Assembly (NCBI GenBank): GCA_009801085.1
Contig: VNWV01000004.1
Coordinates: 1,736,001-1,800,000, forward strand
DNA: 64,000 nucleotides
Reading direction: 5' to 3'
Source: Lasiodiplodia sp. COLG20
Taxonomy: Eukaryota; Ascomycota; Dothideomycetes; Botryosphaeriales; Botryosphaeriaceae
Shown here: positions 25,576 through 36,755 of the stretch, piece by piece
Position numbering within the stretch: position 1 is the first letter of the stretch
Layout of the letters: each line of letters starts with the position of its first letter
Notes under the pieces: generated by a model
Database searches by the model: none
The model's input: only the letters and a program-made list of their open reading frames with translations
Told to the model about the DNA's origin: nothing
Made by a program: the position numbers and the translations under genes

Positions 25576-27204
25576 TTATCTTCCGGTTTCGGGCAGGACG
25601 TATCTCCTCTCGACATCCATCTCGCGATCGGCTTCATCCTCGCCTTCGAAGCGCAGTCGGACGAAACCATCCTTGAGCTCGCCGAGAGATCCGCCGATTT
25701 CTTTTCCATCTTTCTTAAGACCTTTGCCCATGCGAGACGCAACCACCTCGGCCTTGTAGAAAGTGGTCGTGCCGGGGTATACAGCGAGAACGTTTTTCCT
25801 TAGTGGTAGTTCCGGAAGGCCCGTATTGGAGATCGGAATGGGGACGAGGTTGCTGACTGAAGCGCGGTAGGGTTGCAAGGGTGTAGAGGGGTCCGGGTCT
25901 GAGTCGATTATTTCGTACCTGTCGTGTTAAGGTTAGCATTCGGCAGTAGGCTTTAGTTGAGAAAAGTAAATATACCGCCGTTGCTTGCCCTCTCCAATGA
26001 CTGAAGTTACGCTGCACAGAATGCCCTCGCCTTCTGTATTTTTCTGCTTGTTGCGGTAAAAGACCTCAGTGCCGACACTGAGACGATGACGGTCGCCGAC
26101 GGTGGAGACTTTGGAGAGCGTAGTCAGTCTAACCTTTGCTGCTGGGCTTGCGGTGTCTATTTCTATAAGACAGACTGAGACCGTCAACTTTACCTTTGAC
26201 GCTGTCCATGCTGTCGTTACCGTCCTCAACCTTGACGCTAGTCTCGCGTCCGGCGCCAACGCTAGTACTCCTACTTCCGGCTTTGCTACTGCTACCGACG
26301 CCAAGGCGATCCTTGATTCCAGAGCTGAGGGACGGCTTTGGCGAGTCGGCAATTGAGTCGGTATCATCGTTGGACGCATGGTCGATTTTGTTCCTTTTTG
26401 GGTTGCGCTGAACCTTCGAGCTGGCGTGGCGGGAGCCATTAGAGATGGTATCGGGCGAACTAGCGGAGGCGGCGCGGAGAGCCGAAAGGAGCTCAAGGCC
26501 TTGAGTGATGGACATGTTGCTGTCAGACGAAGAGCCATCCGTCAGGCTACTGATGGCTTCATGAAGACGAATATTCTTCCGAACCAGGTCGTCAAGTTCA
26601 TGGTCAACATCAGCTGGAGGCATATCACCCCGAGCTGTCTCCCAAGTTAGCAAACAACAGACATATTGAGAACCAATCAACTTCTTGCTTCTATTACAAA
26701 CAAGGCATAAGCTGGGGTCGCAGTTCGGCTGGGGGCGATCCTCGCCTGTGGGCACGTGACATGCAACCTCAGTCGAGTCGTGAAAAGCAAGATAATGACA
26801 ATATAAGGAGCAAAGAAGTCCATGATAAGGAGAAAGAGGAGACACTACAACAGATATTACCTTCGATAGCCTGCTGTGCCATTCCGAGCTCATAGATACG
26901 TTTCTCGATCTCGTTTGATTCCCTCTGTGACGGAGCCGGTCAGTCAGTTTTGCCCAGCAATTGTTTGCGCCAGCCCAGTATAGACGTCATGTCATACTAC
27001 GACACACACAAAGAAGCAAAGGCCGAATTGGACCAAAGCGCAAAGTGGTGGCAGCCCTCAGGCGGAGATTGCGACGAGGGTGGGCGGACTTACCACCAGG
27101 GCATCAACTTTCTTGGCATCAGCGCGGAGCTGGTTCCAGATGCTGCGCTCCTCGTCGGCATCATCCTTGAGCTGGGCACCGCGGGGCCTGCTGCGCGAAG
27201 TCAT
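25576..27204 (-). CDS. sgf29: SAGA-associated factor Sgf29 (tandem Tudor H3K4me reader)
   Basis: Five exons: 27204-27094, 26924-26861, 26634-26194, about 26141-25976 and 25918-25576, about 374 residues. Sgf29 sits in the HAT module of the SAGA co-activator and binds methylated H3K4. The N-terminal helical part (ERSIWNQLRADAKKVDALV, then RESNEIEKRIYELGMAQQAIE) is followed by a Ser/Lys-rich linker and the SGF29 C-terminal tandem Tudor domain: LSVGTEVFYRNKQKNTEGEG, VTSVIGEGKQRRYEIIDSDPD, NVLAVYPGTTTFYKAEV, VRLRFEGEDE and the final VERRYVLPE. Exon 4 has a tandem CAGCAG acceptor, so its start may be 26141 or 26138. Divergent to the PMI gene. Confidence 0.9.
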
Positions 27205-27774
27205 GGTTGGTAGGGAGGGCGGTGGCGTGGAGGTTGGCGGTGTGTGGTTGGTGCGCCTTGCGCGCGCGTGCCTGGCTCTTTTCTCCGCGTTCGCTGCGCG
27301 GGGGTCGGAGAGAGGATCAAGAGCGCATCGAGTCGCGGCCCAGCGGCGCAATTGCGGGCCGATGCGCGCGCGTTTGCTGAAACGCACAAGGTGTCCGCGC
27401 AGATGCGGCGCTTGTGCGAGGCAGCGGTTGAGAAGAGGGGCCCGAGGTGGTGGCGGCGCGGGTCGTGTGGTCAGGCTGTGGTTTACAAACGGCTTGGGAT
27501 ATGGTCGAGCTGCAGCGCTCGGCGCCGATCGTGCTGGACCCCTGCCGCGCAAGGACCCGGGCGCGCCAAGAAGTCCCCGCCGCTGCCGCCGCCGTCGCCG
27601 CCGCCTGGCAGCGGGCTGCGGGTGCGATGCCCGTTTTGTTTGCAGTGCCAGTGTGACGTTGTATGCGAGGGGCTCATCCAACCGTTGCGCCTTTTTTCTT
27701 TCTGACAACCTCGTCGCAGCCTGTCGCTCTCTGTCCTTTCGCCCTCCTCCTCTGTCGCCGAAAGCTTTCCCACC
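27205..27774. other. Head-to-head promoter region, sgf29 / PMI
   Basis: 570 bases between the two divergent start codons, very GC-rich. Long frames on both strands here (for example 27080-27847) look like composition shadows. Probably a bidirectional promoter. Confidence 0.5.
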
Positions 27775-29339
27775 ATGCAGGTTCCTCTTATTCGCCTCCA
27801 GTGCGGTACGCTTCTACTCTCAACGTCATACTGCGCTACCCCGCTAACACCACCGCGCAGGCGTAAACAGCTACGATTGGGGTAAGCAGCCCAGTCGCGA
27901 CCCAATTGCCGCGCAATTCGCATGCCCCGCGCAGAAAACCGCAAAGACCTGACCGAGCATAGGCAAGGTGGGCTCCACCTCCGCCGCCGCCAAATTCGCA
28001 TCCGCTACACCCTCGGACGATTTCAGCATTCAAGATGACAAGCCCTACGCCGAGCTGTGGATGGGTACCCACCCGTCGCTGCCCTCCAAGGACGTCGCGA
28101 CACAGCGCTCGCTGCTAGATCTGGTGCAAGATAACCAAATGCTCATGGGCCGCGAAATCACTGAGCGCTACGGCGGCAAGCTGCCCTTCTTGTTCAAGGT
28201 GCTCTCTATTCGCAAGGCTCTGAGCATTCAAGCCCATCCCAACAAGAAGCTAGCAGAGGAGCTTCATGCAAAGGACCCCAAAAACTACCCTGGTATGTCT
28301 GGCGCTCTAGATTATGATCTACAATTGAAAGGAAGCTTACTAGTGTGACACTACCTCAGATGACAACCACAAGCCTGAGATGACCATCGCTGTCACTCCA
28401 TTCGATGGTCTCTGCGGCTTCCGCCCGCTCGCCGAAATTGCGCACTTCCTCGCAAATGTCCCCACCCTCCGCAAGCTCGTCGGCGAGGAAGCGGCCGCAA
28501 ACTTCGAGACCACAATCAAGGGCCGCGAGACGTCTTCGTCGGAAGAAGACACCAAGGTCAACAAGGCCGCTCTGCAGCAGGCCTTCACCTCGCTCATGAC
28601 CTCCGAAGCCTCGGAGGTCGAAGCCGCAGCGGAAGAGCTCCTCTCCTCGGCGAAGTCCGAGGGCGCCTCATTTGCCGCCGGAGGCGTCGCAAGCAGCAGC
28701 GGCGAGGAGCTGGCGGAGCTGGTGGAGCGGACGTCGGGCCAGTTCCCGGGCGACATCGGGCTGTTCGTGCTCTTCTTCCTCAACTACATCAAGCTGGACG
28801 TGGGCGAGGCCATGTTCCTCAAGGCCGACGACATCCACGCGTACCTGTCGGGTGACATCATCGAGTGCATGGCGTCGTCGGACAACGTGGTGCGCGCGGG
28901 CTTCACGCCTAAGTTCAAGGACGTCGGCACGCTCACGTCGATGCTGACGTACTCGTACGCGCCCATCGAGGAGCAGAAGATGGCGCCTAAGGACTACTCC
29001 TACGTCACACACAACACCAAGTCCTACTCGTCTGCCAGCGACTCGGAGCTGTACGATCCCCCCATCGAGGAGTTCAGCGTCGTCCGCACCGCTCTCAAGG
29101 CCCCCGGCGCCAAGGCCACCTTCGACCCCATCCAGGGCCCTAGCATCGTGCTGTGCACGTCCGGCAGGGGTACGATTGCGGTGGGGCCGAAGAAGGAGCC
29201 CGTTGAGCCTGGCTATGTCTACTTCGTGGGCTCGACGGCCGAGTGCGTGCTTGAGAGCGAGAGCGAGAAGGGTGAGGAGTTCGTGACGTTCAAGGCGTTC
29301 TGTGAGCTGGAGCCAGAGACAAGCAAGAGCTCGTTGTGA
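27775..29339 (+). CDS. Mannose-6-phosphate isomerase (type I PMI)
   Basis: Four exons: 27775-27805, 27861-27881 (21 nt), 27963-28292 and 28360-29339, giving 453 residues. A zinc enzyme that interconverts fructose-6-phosphate and mannose-6-phosphate in the cytosol, feeding GDP-mannose for glycosylation, GPI anchors and wall mannans. Marks: [12 protein letters not shown] at the start, [29 protein letters not shown] (zinc-ligand Gln and His), [18 protein letters not shown] (zinc-ligand Glu), GLCGFRPL, and [24 protein letters not shown] (zinc-ligand His and the active-site loop). The insert between residues about 180 and 260 is Glu/Ala/Ser-rich, as often in fungal PMIs. Confidence 0.95.
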
Positions 29340-29539
29340 GAGGAGTCAAGAGAAATGAGAATAGTTAAGAGAAAGCGGTTTATTTTGATAGTACGTCAGA
29401 TCATGAGCGACGAATCTTTTTGATTCCAGACCGCATGTGATACGCAGCGATAGTCAGGTAGTTTGTTCGGCATATTGTATAGCCATCAAGAAAGCACGAG
29501 CGTAATGAGTAGAAGAGATCATTTGCGGGGTTCGCAATA

Positions 29540-29773
29540 TAGCCCCCTCTCACCGCCGATGGCTAGCGTGGATTTGTTTTTTCTCATGTTATGGGTAGGT
29601 GAAGCTATCATCCGGATGAGAATGTCGAATTAAAAATCCTACATACACGTCCGGACGATAGCTTCAACTACCCACATACGTTAACTTTTCTAAGGTAGAG
29701 CTGGGGCATAGTTACGTTATATTGTACACCCCTGCTATTCTTCGCGCTAGCCATCGGCTGCGAGAGGGGGCTG
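29540..29773. mobile_element. MITE-like inverted-repeat element, copy A (complete)
   Basis: A 234-bp non-coding element flanked by TA on both sides (29538-29539 and 29774-29775), as with Tc1/mariner-type target duplications. Its ends are near-perfect inverted repeats of about 28 bases: the left end reads TAGCCCCCTCTC... to GATGGCTAGCG, and the right end reads the complement with about three mismatches. A second, inner inverted repeat (29593-29616 against 29650-29673; 22 of 24 bases pair; core GAAGCTAT and TCCGGA) would fold into a hairpin with a loop of about 33 bases. It encodes no protein. A related copy lies at 46044-46253. The family is not one I recognise; the superfamily is inferred from the TA flanks. 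Confidence 0.75.
29593..29673. repeat. Inner hairpin of MITE copy A
   Basis: Arms 29593-29616 and 29650-29673 are complementary at 22 of 24 positions, with an A/T-rich loop between them. The same hairpin core is kept in copy B although its flanks have diverged. Confidence 0.8.
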
Positions 29774-31624
29774 TATGTTGATGAGTCGTGACCTTATCTC
29801 TAAAGTCCATTCGTACCAGCCAACATATTTCCCTTATCTTTCTTAAATTGTTCCAAAGTCTCCGAGTATCCTCTTCCCTACATTACAATACAGGGCTCGA
29901 AAAGTTTCCTGACAAAGTACAACTTGCTTTCATCTACAAGCTCTCCAGGCACGTTCACCGCTGTTAAGTGAAATTAGCCCTAGCACAGAGCATATCTAGT
30001 AGCACAGCGCACGCACCCTCGATCCGCATTCTGAAACAGATATCGTCGACTTCTCCGAAGATCCAGGGGGGCGCGAGATTGACCGATGTCGGCAAAAGGA
30101 AAGCACTCGACGGCCGACTAGGGTAGATCTGCGCGCAAGCAAAAGTAATAGGAGATTAGATGAAGAGTAATAGTTGCGTTATTCTTAGACACTGCACACG
30201 ACAGCTGCACAGGAGTGGGCCATAGTACATCACTTATACGCCGACATTAGAACGGGTTTCTTTAAACAGAAAAAATGACGAATGCTTGTGGAGTGACGTG
30301 TCGGATGCAAAATCCCTCTGCGTGATGCACATTTGTGGGAGATGAAAGACTTTCGGACGCATTCGGACTCGCATTGTGATGCTTCCCTCGGGTTTGGTCG
30401 CTCACGATGTTGTTTTCCATCACATCAGACAATGTGCTGAAAGGAACAATAGGCACGTCGCTGCTAGGCCTAATCCTTTGCCCGTCGATCATAGCCATCC
30501 TTCTGCGCAGGATCACACAATAGTAGCCTTATCGTGACCGGTTGCAATGTTGTAGTAGACATCTTTGAATAAAGCTAAATATCTCACAAAGGTTGTTTGC
30601 TCATCAGAAGATTCGGATCGTTTTTGGATGAGTAGTTTGAAAAAAAGAGCCAGACGCCTGATATGCAGTTATTGTCGTCATCAATATCAGGTTCTTTACA
30701 TACAGGCGCCCACGCCGACGTCTACTCCACGCTACACGGCCTCTACTCACCAAAGATGCCCTCCAGGCATCAACTCGGCCACCAAATCTCACCACTCTTC
30801 TGAATCCTCCTAGCCCCCTCTCAAACGCTTTTCACTGTGACAATTCCCCCGCGCAGGCCCTCTCCCACCCGCACCGAGCAGCCTCGCTTCCAACTCCGCT
30901 ATACTCTCTCAAACCCTCCTTCTTTTCGACCGCTTCCGGTGATTGATGTCGAGGGGGATGATGTGTGGTGTTTGGATATTAAGGAAAATGTACTAGACAG
31001 GGATGTCGGGCATTGGATTTTTGCAACCAACAAAAAAAAAAAGTTAACTCAAAAGACCAAAGAAGAAGAACAAAAAAAGGAAAAAAACGCTGAAAAGCAC
31101 AGACCGAGCAAAAGGAAATATGTGGAAAAACGAGCACGCAAATCCAGGTATCATGAATAACACGACCAACGAGACCAAAAAAACGACGACAAGGGGAGCG
31201 AGACTATCTGATTAAAGAAGACTAAAAGGGGTTGTTCTGAAGAACTGTAAAACAAAGAAGAGAATCTGTTGGCGAGACTTCTCTAATCCCAAACACATAC
31301 ATGCATGTGTTTCTTTTTGGAACGGGATTAAGACGACGGCGATGAACTCTTTTTTGCTCTCAAGACCGCGTTCTATTTCGCTCGTCGAGATGTGGGGAAA
31401 AGCCAACTTCGTTCGCTCGCTTCGATTCGACCACGAGATGGTTCGACATCTGTACGTATGCGCGCTGACTGGTGGGAGGATATGGGAGAGAGGATTCGGG
31501 GTATACGGTATCTAGCGAGGGGCAGACAATGACGACGCCGAGATAATGCACGCAATGGGGTATTGAATGGATCGTTCTCGGGGTGATATGAGATCATGCG
31601 ATCTCATCAAGTCGGACTGGTTAC

Positions 31625-32427
<803 letters not shown>

Positions 32428-33157
32428 CTTGCCGGTTGGATCGGTCGCGAGACGACTCGGCTTGCTAGAGAGGACGGAGGAGGTGAGGGGTCGAGGACGC
32501 GGGTGTCGTGGGTGAGGACAAGTAACCGTGGGGGTGTGGGAGCGGTTGAAACGCCGGCTTTAGACAGTCGCAGGGAGATGAGAGCGGCGTCGGGTCTGTG
32601 TGAAACGCTATCGAGAGAAGAGGTAGTTGGCGATGGGCGGGGAAGACAGCGCGCAATTGAGCCAGGCCGGAGAGCTGGACTCCTTTACAGCAAAAGCCGG
32701 TGGATAGGGGCCTCCTTCGCTCTTGACGACGAGAATCTGCGGTGGTGCTGGAGGGCCAGTGACTGAGTTGGGGGCGGTTCCTGGATGTAGGGCTTAGGCC
32801 TGTGGTCAAGTCAGGGGATGCGAGGCCAAGCTGCGATCCGCGAAATCAAAGCCGCAGGCCTTATTTCCCGCGCACGACCACGCCTGCCACATGCGACGCA
32901 GCGGCTCCGCGACAACGGCTCTTACACTTATGCACCAGGTCCAACGGCGGCACGGCGAGGCGGCTGCCCGCAGTGCCCTGCGCAGCCGGGCGCTCCGCAG
33001 GCGCTCGCATCCGCGTCTCACGCGCTGCGGTGTTGCGGCGCGCCGGCGCCAAACGGCGATCAATTTCACGATGAATTGCACATAGGAGGATGCGCGCCCG
33101 CATGCGCTAAGTTGCGCAAGAAATGTCCGATATCAAAGCTCGTCCGGCTAACGTCCA
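32428..33157. other. Intergenic
   Basis: Between the Arf gene start and the GT8 stop, same strand. It should contain the Arf promoter. GC-rich open frames at 32802-33213 show no family features. Confidence 0.5.
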
Positions 33158-34249
33158 TCACCACTTGTCGTCGAGCCCGCCCTCCTTCTCCACCCGGTTG
33201 CGCTCGTCATTAATCTCCCACCACCAGTCGTTCGCCTCGGTCTGGAAGTTGCGCTTGATGCGCATGTCCTTGGTCTCCTGCCACGGCTTGGGGCTCAGGA
33301 TGAAGTGCACGTTCTTCACCTGGTCGTCGCGCCAGATGGCGTCGTGGACGTCCTTCCAGCGCATCGTCTTGAGCGCATTATAGATGTACGGGATGGTCAC
33401 CCATCGCCCGCCGAAAATGTCAGAAAGCAGCGACTGATCGGCAAACTCGTACGAGTCCGTGTTCGACGACTGCAGCGCCCGCAGGATGGTGCCGTAAACG
33501 GCCGCCGACGGGTTCACGACCTGGAGCCCGCCGTTCGGCATGGCCAGCCCGGCGGTCGACGGCGCGCCCTCGGTCTGCGCCGCGTCTGGCGCCGCGTGCT
33601 GGGTGGTGAAGGCGCAGTTGGCCGGGACCCTGCGCCGTGTTAGCGGAGGGCCGGTGGTGCGCCGTTCGTTATATTGTACTCACCAGTCGGCGGGATAGTG
33701 CGACTTCTTCAGCGGATTGCACACGCAGGCGTGGCTGGCGGCGAAGACGCGCTGGCCCTCGCCCTTGAGCTCCGGGTCGTCCAGCTCCAGCTCCATCAGC
33801 TCGTCCATGTTCTTCAGCACCAGCATGTCGGCGTCCAGCTGCACGACGCGGTCGTACTCGACCAGGCTGAAGGGCGTGAGCTTGCTCCAGCAGTCGTAGA
33901 AGCGCGGGTCATTGCTGTAGTCCTTGTGCGACTCGGGCATCAGGTACGGCACGCGCTTCTTGGGGATGTTGCGGGCATCCAGAGCGCGGTGGCCATAGGG
34001 TGGGAACTCGTCGGTGTACAGCACAACCAGCGGGTACTTTGTTTTTGCGCGCTTCAGCGAGTAGTCGAGAGTCAAGAGGCCCTGCAGGTAGCTGGTGTTT
34101 GTGATCAAAACGGTCCAGACTGGAGGCGAGTTAGCATGTCAGCCAATGGCACGGCGCAGTAGGCACGGCATGCCTCTCTTGGACTCGACCACCCGCGTCT
34201 GGTCGGGGTTGGCGGCTGTGACAGCGTCTACGTCGTCCTGGGAGGGCAT
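33158..34249 (-). CDS. Glycosyltransferase family 8 protein (glycogenin-like fold)
   Basis: Three exons: 34249-34174, 34119-33684 and 33629-33158, giving 327 residues. GT8 enzymes transfer sugars from nucleotide donors with retention. Marks: VWTVLITNTSYLQGLLTLDYSLKRAKTKYPLVVLYTDEFP at the donor-binding start, the metal-binding DxD motif in VVQLDADMLVLKNMDELM, and NGGLQVVNPS later. The first intron appears to start with GC rather than GT (AG, then GCATGC ... TGCTAAC ... CCAG, 54 bp); it is the only join that gives SKRVWTVLITN in frame. The acceptor sugar is unknown; glycogenin, galactinol-synthase and N-acetylglucosaminyl types share this fold. Divergent to the mitochondrial carrier gene. Confidence 0.85.
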
Positions 34250-34661
34250 GTTTCTGCGGTTCTGAGGGCAACGAGTGGTAGCAGACAATGCAGGGGCGGA
34301 GGGGTTCAGGATCTCCGCGATGCGAACGCGCCGACGTGCCGGCCGACACGCCTGTTTCTGTGCTGCTCGTGGTGACGGGCCCCTCGCCCTCGGCCGGGGC
34401 TTGAGTCGTGGGCACTGCGCTCCATGAACCCTGGACCTGGACGCCTGGCCGCTCTTCGGTCTTCCGCGTCGTCGGGATCGCAGCCGACTGCCGCGAACTG
34501 TGCGATCTCGCGCTGCGTTCACGCCGTCATCCACCCCCGCCCCCGGCCCAATGCCAGCCCGCCGAAAGGCTTGATGATGCGCGGGTCCGCCGCACGTCAC
34601 CTCCGCCCCAGCCAAATATTCCGCCGCCGCTGCCGCTGACCTCCCGCACACAACGCTGGCA
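34250..34661. other. Head-to-head promoter region, GT8 / carrier
   Basis: 412 bases between two divergent start codons; likely a shared promoter. No gene seen. Confidence 0.5.
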
Positions 34662-35836
34662 ATGTCCGCAACTGGGAGCGCAACCGTCGCCAAGCACAGC
34701 GTGGACACGCCCGCCACGCCGGTGCAGCACAAGCAGGCGGCGCCTGCTCCCAGCAACTACAAGGGCTTCGTCGCCGGTGTTTTCTCAGGCATTGCCAAGC
34801 TGAGTGGTGAGTTGTAATTAATTGACTCTGGAAATTGGACGCTGACTTTATTGCAATATAGTTGGCCATCCGTGAGCAATTCCAATCTCGATAACGGTAC
34901 CCCAGTGCTGATTAGGTTCCAAAGCTTCGACACTGTCAAGGTCCGCCTGCAGACCTCCGAAGCAACCCAGTTCCGCGGCCCGCTTGACTGCGTGCTGCAG
35001 ACCGTACGCAATGAAGGCGTGCGCGGCTTGTACAAGGGCGCGACCCCACCGCTGGTCGGCTGGATGGCAATGGACTCGCTGTAGGGCACGCGCGCCCTTT
35101 CATCTCATATCCGATGAGTCTGACATTGCCGTAGAATGCTCGGTTCGCTCACCGTCTACCGCCGCCTCCTCCGCGAGAACGTTTTCACAAAGCACGAGAA
35201 GCTGCCTACGCTAGGGCACGGCATTGCGGGAATTGGCGCCGGTTGGACCGTGAGCTTCATCGCAGCGCCGGTGGAACACGTCAAGGCGCGGTTGCAGGTG
35301 CAATATGCGGCGGATAAGGCGAAGCGCCTGTACAGCGGTCCGATAGATTGCGCGAAGAAGCTGGTACGGCCTTTGCGCTACTCGGGTTGCATATCCATTA
35401 CGTGCTGACTTCACGTTTGCAGTTCCGCAGCCATGGTCTTCCCGGTCTCTATCACGGTCTTTGCGCCACTCTCCTCTTCCGCACCTTCTTCTTCTGCTGG
35501 TGGGGATCCTACGACCTCTTCTCACGCTTCTTCTCCAAACACACCAACCTCTCCGCTCCCGCCATAAACTTCTGGGCTGGCGGTTTGTCCGCGCAAATAT
35601 TCTGGATTACAAGCTATCCGTCTGATGTTGTCAAGCAATGGATCATGACCGATCCGCTTGGCGAGGGCAGGAAGTACCCGCGGTGGAGGGACGCAGCGAA
35701 GGCTGTGTACAGAGAGAAAGGATGGAAAGGATACTGGAGAGGCTTTGTCCCTTGCTTCCTGAGAGCTTTCCCAGCAAACGCAATGGCTCTCGTTGCGTTT
35801 GAAGGCGTCATGAGGTTCCAAGGCGCTGGAAACTAG
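34662..35836 (+). CDS. Mitochondrial carrier (SLC25 family)
   Basis: Five exons: 34662-34806, 34862-34871 (10 nt), 34925-35080, 35135-35363 and 35423-35836, giving 317 residues. An inner-membrane solute carrier with the usual three repeats of two helices. Signature motifs are [12 protein letters not shown] in repeat 1, [12 protein letters not shown] in repeat 2 (Glu replaces the usual Asp) and [12 protein letters not shown] in repeat 3. The second exon is only 10 nt and supplies GHP of the first signature; without it the motif is lost. The substrate is not certain; the repeat-2 VEHVK form is seen in carnitine/ornithine-type carriers, but this is only a hint. Confidence 0.9.
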
Positions 35837-36755
35837 CTTGAGGTTTCACGCAAATCCATGGGAAATGTATTTGTACAGGTTTAGCAAGGTAAGCTGATAG
35901 ACTTTCCACTCACGTGGAGGCGCAGAGAGCGCCTAGTGTACAGATTCTTCAAAGGATAGACAAAAGGAATAATCTCCATTCGCAAAGACAATTGTTTTGC
36001 AAATTTTCTCTAAACCTGCGGTTTTGTATCAAACCAAACCTTCAAGCTCTTGGTTTTCTTTGTTTCCTTTGTTACCCTACTTCGATAGGCGTGGCAATCT
36101 GAAACATACAGCAAGCAGGATATGCCCTATCCTGACACCTGGGGTTTGAATGCCTCTATCAGACAATTGGGCTTGGGGCTTCTTCGTGTGGCTGTGTGTG
36201 AGTATCTTGCGCAGAATTATTGAATGTTTCTACTAACAGCTACAGAATTCTGGTTTGCTTCACGGAACTTTGGAGCCTACAATGCCGAACACCAAGTTTG
36301 CCGAAAGGACTAAGACGCAAGCCACAGAGATGCTGGACAGCAATGTGGAACCTTAGTTTGTCTTACTACTACAGTTACATGAGCTTTACATGGCTTGACG
36401 ATCCACCTTGCGCATATGCCCGCTTTACCGCACAACTGAACAATCAAATTCCAATGTCTTCAGGGAAGCAGCGACAATGGTGCGCTTGCCTGACTGGTAA
36501 AGTTTCCTGTGGCTTCTTGTCTGTGGGGAGTGGTGCGGAAGCTGTTTGCTGTATGATGTTTTTCTCAAGACAATAGCTAGTCAACATCTCAACACGAAGA
36601 GACTGGAGAATATTTAAAACGTACGTCGTCGCTCAGCTCAGGTCATCATCAACGAACCACGACTATTCTCTGCAAGGCTCTCTTTTAGCACATTTGCTAC
36701 ATCCCATACTCAATTCTTTCTTCCAGCCCTTACTTTCAAGCTCAGTTTGCATAAC
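35837..36755. other. Intergenic
   Basis: Upstream region of the Argonaute gene and 3' end of the carrier gene. No gene recognised. Confidence 0.5.

Larger units (their letters stand above)
29340..31624. other. Long intergenic stretch with one MITE-like element
   Basis: About 2.3 kb between the convergent PMI and Arf genes. It contains the inverted-repeat element at 29540-29773 and an A-rich run at 31029-31090. No coding gene is convincing; the frames at 30262-31160 show no family features. Confidence 0.5.

Noticed and set aside
27080..27847. A 255-codon plus-strand frame over the sgf29 / PMI interval
   Set aside because: It overlaps the supported first exon of sgf29 and the PMI start and is compositionally odd (Arg/Ala/Cys).
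31029..31090. A-rich tract that could be a retroposon tail
   Set aside because: No target duplication and no gene-like sequence ahead of it; simple low complexity is enough.
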